Below, piece after piece: positions 24,406 to 31,530 of a stretch of 64,000 bases of DNA. The stretch is taken from positions 1-64,000 of the forward strand of contig CAZGIM010000011.1 of assembly GCA_964525995.1 (NCBI GenBank), in the 5' to 3' direction. The notes under the pieces were generated by a model. It was not told the DNA's origin and did no database searches. It saw nothing but the letters and a program-made list of their open reading frames with translations. A program made the translations under genes and the position numbers. Source of the DNA: CAIVAT01 sp964525995 (GTDB lineage Bacteria; Bacteroidota; Bacteroidia; Bacteroidales; FEN-979). Every line of letters starts with the position of its first letter. The first letter of the stretch is position 1.

Positions 24406-26373
24406 CTAAAAAAGCTTAATCCCAACCACCCCTCCGGCCCAGAGCTGTATCCGGTGAGGCCCGGTGGTGAAGGCGTGATCATAGAAAGTATAGGGGGCGA
24501 TACCGTCGGGTTTGATGTCGCTTCCGGTGTTGAACCAGTAAACATTGGCGCTTGGACCGAAAAACAGGGATACGGCTTTGTGCAGCCGGATATCGACGGT
24601 GGGGCTGAATTTCCCTTCCAGTCCGTGGTATTTCAGCCCGGTTTGTGTTGACATGACCACCCCGGTGGTGAGATCAAATCCGAGATCGACTGCCCTCCCG
24701 AGTTTCACAAGCGTTCCGAAACCATAGGTAAAGTTGACCATCCAGGACTCGCCGATGCCGGTTCTGAAAATGTTATAGAAATTTCTGGTGCCGGCACGCA
24801 GGCCCACATTGACAAAAAACACCTCGTCGGCCGAAACTTCCATCCTGTAGTACCCTCCGTGACGCACTATACTGACAAGTCCCATCGGGACTCCCGATTC
24901 AACAGTGTTGACATAATTGAACAAGGCAAGCTGAAAGCCATTGAGAATCCGCGTATGGTTGAATAAACCCGCGATCTGTGCCCCGCGGTTCTCCCTTCCG
25001 GAGATGTTCACCAGTCCAGCCAATTGAAATCCGCGGTTCTCCTTTTTCACGACATTGATCAGTCCGGCAAGCTGGCAGCCCCAGTTCTCACGACCGTAAT
25101 TAGCCAGACCGGAAATCTGTACCTTGTTGATTTCGTAAATGCCGACATTGGCCAGTCCGGCCACTTGCCATCCGTTAACATGGTGAAAAGCCAGGTTGAC
25201 CAGTCCTGCTAACTCCATCCCGCGCATCTTTCCGGTGGTGATGTTGCACAATCCTGCTACCTGTACCCCCTTCAGGGTGTCGGGCAACCAATTGACCAGT
25301 CCGGCAAGTTGAAAGCCCCGCACTGCGCCCAGCGTGACATTGACCAGTCCGCTCAACTGAAAGCCGGTGACCTCTTCGCCAATAAAATTTCCCAAGCCTG
25401 CCAACTGAAAACCCCTCATCCGCTGCCGGTTGATATTGACCAGACCGCCCAGTTCGAACCCGTTCGTAGCCCGTGAATACCCTGCCAGAACATTGAATGA
25501 AAAAACATTGGCGAATGATCCTCCCGCTATTCCATGTGAACCGAGGTATGGAACCAGGGATATCTGAACTGAGCCGCTTCCGTAAACCTGGACATTCCCG
25601 GCATTGTTACGCTGCTTTTCGGGTACCAGCCACCTGACCAGCCCGATCTGCTCCACTTCAGCCACTGGTGTAATGCCTATCGAAAGGGTATCAGGTACGT
25701 GAGTGCCCAGGATGGCTTTCCGCGACTTGAGTCCGGTGAGCTCCTCCTGAACATTGGGAGTCAATGCCAAGTCAAGCCTTTTGTCGGCTGTTATATTGAT
25801 GAAGATGACGGTATCACGGAATTCCTTTCGCATGATCCCCAGGCTTATTGGCTGATATGCAGGAATCGCGATCCTGTACTGACCCGAATCGCCGGTCACG
25901 GCCGCGGTTTTCTGAATAACAGCATACACCGTGGCGCCGGTAATGGGCATCCCAGTCGCCGAATTGGTAATTGAACCCGCGAGTTGGAAAGTCTCCTTCC
26001 TTTGTTCAGCATTCTTCCCTCGGATTTGACGGGTGAGGATCACGTGATGCCCGATCTGCTTTGGCGTTGCTTCGTTGCCCACAATCTCTTTCAGGATTTC
26101 CGATACTTTTTTATTGGAAGCATGCACAGAAACCTTACGCGAGGTTCCAGTCAGTGAAGCATCATACGACAGCCGGAAACCTCCGCCGGCGGCCACCCTG
26201 CTGAGCGCTGTTTCAACGGTGACCTGGTTCAGGTTGACGGAGATCCGCTTTGCCAGGAAATTCTCCTGCGAAAAAACGAACAGCGGTAAGAATGAAAACA
26301 TAATAACAACCGGGAGAAGGATTTTGCTTGGTGCTGGCAGGTGTGGAATATTTTTTGGGAGCGGGAAAGGCAT
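24406..26373 (-). CDS. STN-domain protein with carboxypeptidase-like domain and 16-residue solenoid
   Basis: 655 residues. Order: signal peptide (to VFSQ, residue ~36); STN domain, about 37-115 (KRISVNLNQVTVETALSRVA, LSYDASLTGTSRKVSV); CarboxypepD_reg-like domain, about 125-205 (LAGSITNSATGMPITGATVY); a linker; about 12 units of 16 residues, 307-494 (FQLAGLVNVTLGAVRG-like); and a C-terminal barrel-like region (ESGVPMGLVSIVRHGGYYRM, RAGTRNFYNIFRTGIG) homologous to the neighbouring solenoid protein. STN domains normally sit on TonB-dependent transducers and contact FecR-type anti-sigma factors in the periplasm. Here the STN is fused to the solenoid and the downstream receptor lacks one, so this protein may be the signal input for the FecR/sigma pair. 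That role is inference. Confidence 0.78.
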   Translation of the reverse strand: MPFPLPKNIPHLPAPSKILLPVVIMFSFLPLFVFSQENFLAKRISVNLNQVTVETALSRVAAGGGFRLSYDASLTGTSRKVSVHASNKKVSEILKEIVGNEATPKQIGHHVILTRQIRGKNAEQRKETFQLAGSITNSATGMPITGATVYAVIQKTAAVTGDSGQYRIAIPAYQPISLGIMRKEFRDTVIFINITADKRLDLALTPNVQEELTGLKSRKAILGTHVPDTLSIGITPVAEVEQIGLVRWLVPEKQRNNAGNVQVYGSGSVQISLVPYLGSHGIAGGSFANVFSFNVLAGYSRATNGFELGGLVNINRQRMRGFQLAGLGNFIGEEVTGFQLSGLVNVTLGAVRGFQLAGLVNWLPDTLKGVQVAGLCNITTGKMRGMELAGLVNLAFHHVNGWQVAGLANVGIYEINKVQISGLANYGRENWGCQLAGLINVVKKENRGFQLAGLVNISGRENRGAQIAGLFNHTRILNGFQLALFNYVNTVESGVPMGLVSIVRHGGYYRMEVSADEVFFVNVGLRAGTRNFYNIFRTGIGESWMVNFTYGFGTLVKLGRAVDLGFDLTTGVVMSTQTGLKYHGLEGKFSPTVDIRLHKAVSLFFGPSANVYWFNTGSDIKPDGIAPYTFYDHAFTTGPHRIQLWAGGVVGIKLF

Positions 26374-26375
26374 TT

Positions 26376-26503
26376 TTTAAAGGGAAATTCAAAATTCAAA
26401 ATGTCAAAAAAGGCATTGGGCATTAGCCATTAGGGAAATCTTCGTTTTCAACTTTCCGTTTTCCATTTTCCATTTTCCATTGTCAATTGTCAATTGTCAA
26501 TTA
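26376..26503 (-). repeat. composite repeat ending at the fecR-like stop
   Basis: Plus strand: AAATTCAAAATTCAAAATG, GGCATTGGGCATTAGCCATT, TCTTCGTTTTCAACTTTCC, TTTTCCATTTTCCATT and three ATTGTCAATT units that run directly into the stop codon of the FecR gene (26501-26503). Confidence 0.7.
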
Positions 26504-27946
26504 TTTAGCTAAGCATCCAGTGCCGACAAGCAGGTAACCGGATGGCGTGCTGCGCATCTCCAGGTTGAAGGAGGCGGCGATCACCGACACGATCTGTTCC
26601 GGGTTTTCATCGCGGAAACTGGCAGTCAACCGGCAATCCAGTACTTCGTTCTGTGCAACGGCGATCGCGATCCCGTAATGCTTTCCAACAAGGGCGATCA
26701 CCTCTCTCAGCGGAGTCTGCCTGAAGTCGAGGCTCCGGTCTTTCCAGAACATCTCGTCGGGTCGTACCGTTTCAGACAATACCGGTGCGTTCATTCCCTT
26801 TGCCAAACGTCCGCGCATACCGGCCTCCAGGAACAGCGATAGCGTATCACCTGTACGCTCATCCACCCTGAACAGATTCACCCGACCGGTCTCAACCCGG
26901 ACCACGGTCTCAATCCAGACGGAAGTCCCGGATTCTGCAGGTTTATCTGACTGAGAGGCGCTCTTATCTCTGTTGATGAGTGAGGCGAAGTGGATAACCG
27001 GCGATGCGAAATGCGCAACAGATGCCGCCTGACGCGTGATCTTCCATTGTCCATTGTCCATTGTCCATTGTCCTGTCTCCGCTTCTCCAGCCGATGTAAC
27101 GCTTACCAGGAACGATGTTCCAAGCACCTTCACACCGGCTCCGCCTGCTTCAACTATAAAAGGTCGTTGCACATCACGGGTGACATCAAAAAATGCCTCG
27201 CCGGATAAACGGATCCGTCTTTCTTTTTCATTAAAATTCCGTGAATAGGCCAGGGTAGATCCCTTATGAAGGGTAATAATGGTTCCATCAGGGATCGTAT
27301 CGGTCACATTGTCAGTGACGGCCGCGATCACGACGTCACCGGCCGGACGGGTCAGGAAGAAAATGACAAGGTATATGCCGATGAGGATCAACAGGGTAGC
27401 TGCGATCCTCAGGGCATAGATTCGGAGCTGACGCCCCTGAACCTTCCCCGGTGCGGCCTCCCTGATTTCAGGTTCCATGTGCAGCAACATCCCTGAACCG
27501 GCCTCTTCTTCCGACTTTTCTATCCGGTTCTCCTCTGTATCGTTCCCTGGTCTTGTACCTTTCGTTAACCCATCAATATCGTCAATGTTAATGATGTTTC
27601 TATTGTTCTCCAGCTCTAGCGTAACATCCGGTTTCCCGTTCATACCGTCAGGAGATGATCGATAAAGACCGGGACTTCCTGTTTCCGTCTCTTCTGACTG
27701 ATCTGTTGCCCCGAAATCGATCCGGTCAGTCAGTTTCAGCCACGCCATTTCGATATCGACTGCCACCGGCACCGGCACCAGTTTCCTTGTTTCCAGCCAC
27801 AACGACTCCAGTTTTTCCAGGATATACCGATGGGCCGGATCGCGGCCGAGCCAGTCCGTCACTGCGCGATTTTCACCGTCTGAGGTCTCCCCGAGGAGAA
27901 ACTTTAGCAGCAGGTTTTCGTCAATATCGTGTTTGTGCTCATTCAT
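26501..27946 (-). CDS. FecR family anti-sigma factor with insertions
   Basis: 481 residues, long for the family (about 330). N-terminal cytoplasmic domain (ENLLLKFLLGETSDGENRAV), an acidic linker at about 80-170, one membrane helix (RIAATLLILIGIYLVIFFL), FecR domain (RNFNEKERRIRLSGEAFFDV, AGGAGVKVLGTSFLVSV) and DUF4974 C-terminus (FRQTPLREVIALVGKHYGIA). It should hold the ECF sigma factor at the membrane until a periplasmic signal arrives. Odd: the FecR domain is split after FLVSVTSAGEAETG by about 50 residues before VWIETVVRVETGRVNL. Part of that insert (residues about 290-303, GQWTMDNGQWK) is encoded by ACAATGG repeat units identical to the intergenic repeat module. Lies between the sigma and STN-solenoid genes. 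Confidence 0.88.
   Translation of the reverse strand: MNEHKHDIDENLLLKFLLGETSDGENRAVTDWLGRDPAHRYILEKLESLWLETRKLVPVPVAVDIEMAWLKLTDRIDFGATDQSEETETGSPGLYRSSPDGMNGKPDVTLELENNRNIINIDDIDGLTKGTRPGNDTEENRIEKSEEEAGSGMLLHMEPEIREAAPGKVQGRQLRIYALRIAATLLILIGIYLVIFFLTRPAGDVVIAAVTDNVTDTIPDGTIITLHKGSTLAYSRNFNEKERRIRLSGEAFFDVTRDVQRPFIVEAGGAGVKVLGTSFLVSVTSAGEAETGQWTMDNGQWKITRQAASVAHFASPVIHFASLINRDKSASQSDKPAESGTSVWIETVVRVETGRVNLFRVDERTGDTLSLFLEAGMRGRLAKGMNAPVLSETVRPDEMFWKDRSLDFRQTPLREVIALVGKHYGIAIAVAQNEVLDCRLTASFRDENPEQIVSVIAASFNLEMRSTPSGYLLVGTGCLAK
27047..27071 (-). repeat. CCATTGT repeat module inside the fecR-like gene
   Basis: Just over three units of CCATTGT on the plus strand, in frame within the FecR-domain coding sequence. 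The same units occur between genes at 28090-28130 and 50755-50780. Confidence 0.7.
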
Positions 27947-27975
27947 GGTTCACTTAATCATGACAACCAGGGAAG

Positions 27976-28131
27976 TGAAAACCCCTATTGAAAATTCGAT
28001 AGTTAATAAGGAATTAGGCATTGGGCATTAGCCATTAGGGAAATCTTCGTTTTCAACTTTCCATTTTTCATTTTCCATTTTCATTATTGTCATTGTCCAT
28101 TGTCCATTGTTCATTGTCCATTGTCCATTTT
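27976..28131 (-). repeat. composite repeat ending at the sigma factor stop
   Basis: Plus strand: AAGGAATTAGGCATTGGGCA, CATTAGCCATTAGGGAAATC, TTTTCATTTTCCATTTTC, then five CCATTGT/TCATTGT units that run up to the sigma-factor stop codon. Confidence 0.7.
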
Positions 28132-28707
28132 TTATCCTCCCTTCTGGTCGCGGAAGATGTCGAAAAAGAACAGGATGAGCCAGGGAAGGTATTCGGCTAA
28201 CTCTTCACGTAGGAATTTCAATGCTTTACCCATCTGGTTCTCGACTGTTTTGATGGAGATGTTCAACCGTTCCGCGATTTCCTGGTAAGTAAGTCCGTCG
28301 TAACGGCTCATGATGAACACCTTACGGCGTTCGATGGGCAGCAGATCGATGGCCTTGCGGATCTTTTCCTGCAGTTCAGTGATGATCAGGCCATCAGCGG
28401 TGCCGGTACCCGTGGATTCCTGTTCCCGGTATCGCCGGTACTCTTCACGTACGTCGAGATGTTTCAGCACATTAAGCGAGCCATTCCTCACAGCGCGAAA
28501 AAGGTAGCTCTGCAGCGAACCAGTGATGACAATCGCCGAACGCTGCATCCATAGTTTATACATCACCTCCTGGACCACCTCCTCGGAAGCATCGGTATCT
28601 TTCAGGAAATGGTTGGCATAGGCGCAAAGGTTGCTGTAATGATCACGGAAGATCTTTTCAAACTGGGATTTGGTGGTAACAACTGGTTCAGCGGCTCCGG
28701 TAGTCAT
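28132..28707 (-). CDS. ECF RNA polymerase sigma-70 factor
   Basis: 191 residues of the Bacteroidota FecI/RpoE-like type. Region 2: YSNLCAYANHFLKDTDASEE and VVQEVMYKLW. Region 4: ALDLLP-like IDLLPIERRKVFIMSRYDGL, TYQEIAERLNISIKTVENQM. It is first in a minus-strand run with the FecR anti-sigma, the STN-solenoid protein, a second solenoid protein and a TonB receptor, the arrangement of a cell-surface signalling unit. A TATGTTTG promoter is 22 bases upstream. The C-terminal tail (LPWLILFFFDIFRDQKGG) is more hydrophobic than usual. Confidence 0.92.
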   Translation of the reverse strand: MTTGAAEPVVTTKSQFEKIFRDHYSNLCAYANHFLKDTDASEEVVQEVMYKLWMQRSAIVITGSLQSYLFRAVRNGSLNVLKHLDVREEYRRYREQESTGTGTADGLIITELQEKIRKAIDLLPIERRKVFIMSRYDGLTYQEIAERLNISIKTVENQMGKALKFLREELAEYLPWLILFFFDIFRDQKGG

Positions 28708-28729
28708 ACGCGGTCAGCAGGATTTTATG

Positions 28730-28737
28730 CAAACATA
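28730..28737 (-). promoter_or_regulatory. TATGTTTG -7 element of the sigma factor gene
   Basis: Exact TAnnTTTG on the minus strand, 22 bases before the ATG. No clear -33 element. Confidence 0.45.
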
Positions 28738-28782
28738 GAAAAAGAAAATGAAAACGAAGATGGTTGATCATTCCAGAGATTG

Positions 28783-29037
28783 AATGACTGAATGAGTGAA
28801 TGAGTGAATGAGTGAATTACAGAATGAATGGATGATTGAGTGAATTTGAATTGTCAAAAAGCAAAAAAGGAATTAGGGATAAGCGAATGGCGATTAGGGA
28901 GTTTTCCGTTTTCAATTTTCAATTTTCCATTGTCCATTATCCATTGTCAATTGTCAATTCTTTCTTGTCCGCTTTTTGTCCAACTCTTTGTCCAACTCTT
29001 CGTCCAACTCTTCGTCCAACTCTTCGTCAAACCAGTC
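28783..29037 (+). repeat. full composite repeat reaching the SDR stop codon
   Basis: Fills the 319-base gap between the sigma factor start and the SDR stop. Order: GAATGAGT units (28783-28850), GCAAAAAAGGAATTAGGGAT, GCGAATGGCGATTAGGGAG, TTTTCAATTTTCAATTTTCC, ATTGTCCATTATCCATTG, then six 12-base units CAACTCTTCGTC. The last unit supplies the stop codon of the minus-strand SDR gene (29027-29029). No gene in this gap. Confidence 0.8.
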
Positions 29038-29824
29038 CGCCCGTTTCCCCGGTGCTTTCCAGGAGTTGAAACAGGGCATCGACATTTTTTTTATCCTCTG
29101 AAAAGGTGCATCTGACTTCATGAAGGTGTTCAAAGTACTTTCCTGTAACCCCTTTCACCTGGTCCGACAAAGCAAGGAAAAGCGGGGTGGCGGCGCCTTC
29201 GCGGGGCGATTCATCTCCTTTGAAACCAAACGAATTACTAAGTTTCGAATCGACATCACCCGGATGACAGGAGTTGACGGTAATTCCCATGGGGCTTAGC
29301 CGTTCGGCAAATGCAACCGACATCATCCGGTTGGCTTGTTTAGCCTGCCGGTAGGCGGTATCGTTGTCGTACGGCCGATGTTTAAATTCCGGGTCTCGCA
29401 GGTCCATTCCGCCTGCCCAGTAACTGGCTACATTGATGATCCTCGCATCGGGCTGATGTTCCATAAAATGGTGAAAATACCGGATCATCCAGAAATAGGC
29501 CAGCACATTGACTGCCCATTGCATCTCGATTCCTTCGGATGTCTCCGTCCTTCGGCGGGGAGCTGTGGCCGCAACGTTGATCAGCAGATGAAGCGGTTTG
29601 TTCCACCGCCTGCTGAAATCCTTAATTGACTGCTGCGAGGCAAGGCCGACGACCTCGATAAACAGGTTGGAATTGGAAGTGGCACGCGCTAACTGATCCC
29701 TTGTTTCAGCCAGTTTCTCAGGATTCCGACCTGCCAGGGTCACCTCGTAACCCGCCCGGGCAACCCCTTCGCAAATCGCTTTTCCGATAGCGCCATATGC
29801 GCCGGTAATGATGGCAGATCTCAT
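29027..29824 (-). CDS. SDR family NAD(P)-dependent oxidoreductase
   Basis: 265 residues, classical-type short-chain dehydrogenase: cofactor motif ITGAYGAIGKAICEG (TGxxxGxG), VNVAATAPRRR replacing the usual NNAG, NVASYW with the catalytic Ser region, and a YRQAKQANRMM (Y-x3-K) active site. GITVNSCHPGDVDSKL matches the retinol dehydrogenase/WWOX-like group that acts on lipophilic carbonyls. Substrate unknown. The stop codon is formed by the first unit of a CAACTCTTCGTC array, so the original C-terminus may have been slightly longer. It is followed in the same direction by no partner gene; upstream lies the DUF169 gene. Confidence 0.88.
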   Translation of the reverse strand: MRSAIITGAYGAIGKAICEGVARAGYEVTLAGRNPEKLAETRDQLARATSNSNLFIEVVGLASQQSIKDFSRRWNKPLHLLINVAATAPRRRTETSEGIEMQWAVNVLAYFWMIRYFHHFMEHQPDARIINVASYWAGGMDLRDPEFKHRPYDNDTAYRQAKQANRMMSVAFAERLSPMGITVNSCHPGDVDSKLSNSFGFKGDESPREGAATPLFLALSDQVKGVTGKYFEHLHEVRCTFSEDKKNVDALFQLLESTGETGGLV

Positions 29825-29844
29825 GGTTGAAATTGTTGAAAGAA

Positions 29845-29944
29845 TTCTTCGTTTTCAATTGTCAATTGTCAATTGTCAATTCTTTCCTGTCCGCTCTTCG
29901 TTCAACTCTTCGTTCAACTCTTCGTTCAACTCTTCGTCAAACTA
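29845..29944 (+). repeat. composite repeat reaching the DUF169 stop codon
   Basis: TCTTCGTTTTCAATTGTCAA, ATTGTCAATTGTCAATTC, CTGTCCGCTCTTCG and three CAACTCTTCGTT units. The last bases (CTA, 29942-29944) are the stop codon of the minus-strand DUF169 gene. Confidence 0.75.
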
Positions 29945-30697
29945 GTCCGCCTGTCCAATCCTCCTCTTCATCGTCTTCCATGTACCGGTAGTCAGGAAGC
30001 TTTCATCCATGTAAGAAACCATTTTGACAAACTTCTTCATCGGTATGGAAAACGATAGCATTTCGGCAGGAACAAAGGGTCGTGCAGAGGCATCGAACAT
30101 ACCCAACACGGCCTTAGGATCATCCGACTGTTGCTGAAAATAAATCTGGTGAACGATGGAACCGCAACCCGAACCGAAGGGCGCAATGACTCCGAATCCA
30201 TCGGTACGGTCAAAATTGGCCAGGGTGAATAGTCCCGATAACACATCCGGCTTGGCAAAGAAGATAACCGCAATCGGATCGTCAGCAGGAGTAAGTTGAT
30301 CGAATCTCTTAAAGATAATATACCTGCCCAGCGCCGGAACGCACGGCATATGTTCCATAATCTCCTTCACCATTTCAGGTGTTCGGATGTACCGTTCCCC
30401 TTCCATCTTCCCGGGGATACCGGTTGAAAGAAAATATTCAAAATCGGGCCGCATCTGGGTGGTATAACCCAGGTAACGCCTGGCTCCTTCGCAACTCAAC
30501 GATTTAACATTCCATGCCAACGGCTTGCCTTTCCGTACAATGGCTAATTCACTGATAAAGCAACTGTGTTTCCCGGGGATATTGGCCAGGGCGGCTGTGC
30601 CGGGATCGTCAGCGTAAAAAAAAGCGAGCGGGAGGTCGGCCCCACCGAAATATTCCGACCAATTTTTCAGGAATGTAAGCTTAAAATTCTGATCCAT
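29942..30697 (-). CDS. DUF169 domain-containing protein
   Basis: 251 residues, DUF169 throughout: LPLAFFYADDP, the CFISELAIVRKGKPL block, CEGARRYLGYT, and CGSIVHQIYF with a conserved glycine-cysteine turn. DUF169 proteins are uncharacterised; many occur in anaerobes beside redox or metal-related genes, and the conserved cysteines suggest ligand or metal binding (inference). It has no signal peptide, so it is probably cytoplasmic. The stop codon coincides with the end of a 12-base repeat array. Neighbours are an SDR and an NmrA-like gene on the same strand with no tight coupling. Confidence 0.82.
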   Translation of the reverse strand: MDQNFKLTFLKNWSEYFGGADLPLAFFYADDPGTAALANIPGKHSCFISELAIVRKGKPLAWNVKSLSCEGARRYLGYTTQMRPDFEYFLSTGIPGKMEGERYIRTPEMVKEIMEHMPCVPALGRYIIFKRFDQLTPADDPIAVIFFAKPDVLSGLFTLANFDRTDGFGVIAPFGSGCGSIVHQIYFQQQSDDPKAVLGMFDASARPFVPAEMLSFSIPMKKFVKMVSYMDESFLTTGTWKTMKRRIGQAD

Positions 30698-30752
30698 CTT
30701 CTTTTGCGATTTTCAAATTGGATGATAAAAAAATAAAGTTGTTGCCTTAAAT

Positions 30753-31370
30753 TCAATGTCCCGAAAGAGCGGGCAGGGTATAATCATACTGTTTTGAGGA
30801 GGCACACCGGATCATGAAATCCGCTACATCGGCACGGGGAACGGTGTGCGAGGCCGGAATATCCGGATTGATTTTATAACTTCCCGTTCGCGGAGAGTCG
30901 GTAAGCTGCACCGGCCTGACAATGACCCACTCAAGTTTACTATTACGGATGATCTCGGCCTGTTTGCGTTTTTCAGCGAAGACCCGTCTGAGGAAGAGTG
31001 GGACGATGACCTTGCCGAACCAGAAACCGGCGTCGTTTCCCAGGATCCCGGCCGACGACATACAAATCAGTCTTTTAACACCGGTTACTTCCATGGCCCT
31101 GATGATGGTTTCAGTGCCATGCGACAGCACATTTCCGGGGTTCCCGCGGTCGGCGCCTAACGCGCACAGCACCGCATCGTGACCCGCAACAGCACGCTTT
31201 ATAGTCTCAAAATCGGTTAATTCTCCCTCAATCACTGTCAGGTTCTGGTGCCTGATGGTGACCTTCGCGGCATTCCGTGCGAAGGCAGTCACCCGGTGCC
31301 CCTGATGCAAAGCCTGAAATACGATCAGCAGCCCCGTCCTCCCGCTTGCTCCGAAAACACACAGGTTCAT
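30753..31370 (-). CDS. NmrA/atypical SDR NAD(P)H-binding protein
   Basis: 205 residues with the atypical SDR nucleotide motif FGASGRTGLLIVFQAL (GxxGxxG) at the N-terminus, VIEGELTDFETIKRAVAGHD, AVLCALGA and ICMSSAG, then EWVIVRPVQLTDSPRTG. These match NAD(P)H-binding proteins of the YwnB/BVR-B-like group, often acting on quinones, flavins or as redox sensors. The specific substrate is unknown. It is divergent from the APC transporter. Confidence 0.85.
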   Translation of the reverse strand: MNLCVFGASGRTGLLIVFQALHQGHRVTAFARNAAKVTIRHQNLTVIEGELTDFETIKRAVAGHDAVLCALGADRGNPGNVLSHGTETIIRAMEVTGVKRLICMSSAGILGNDAGFWFGKVIVPLFLRRVFAEKRKQAEIIRNSKLEWVIVRPVQLTDSPRTGSYKINPDIPASHTVPRADVADFMIRCASSKQYDYTLPALSGH

Positions 31371-31484
31371 AGTCGGTCAGTTTCTTTTTTGGATTCGTTA
31401 TCCAGGATTAACACTGGTGTCGATGATGCAAAAATACATTTTTTCCGATATGGTAACGATGACCTGCTGATCGATTTGCGGACA

Positions 31485-31517
31485 TTGATCCCGACTTTTG
31501 AAAAACCGTTATCTTTA
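31485..31517 (+). promoter_or_regulatory. promoter of the APC transporter
   Basis: TTG (31485-31487), 22 bases, TATCTTTA (31510-31517). The -7 element lies downstream of a TTG at 31498 that could otherwise be taken as the start, which supports the GTG at 31531. Confidence 0.45.
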
Positions 31518-31530
31518 CCAAAAAATCAAG

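Noticed and set aside
28970..29037. Regular 12-base tandem units that could look like a CRISPR array
   Set aside because: Units are directly adjacent with no variable spacers, period 12, and no cas genes are present. They belong to the composite repeat.
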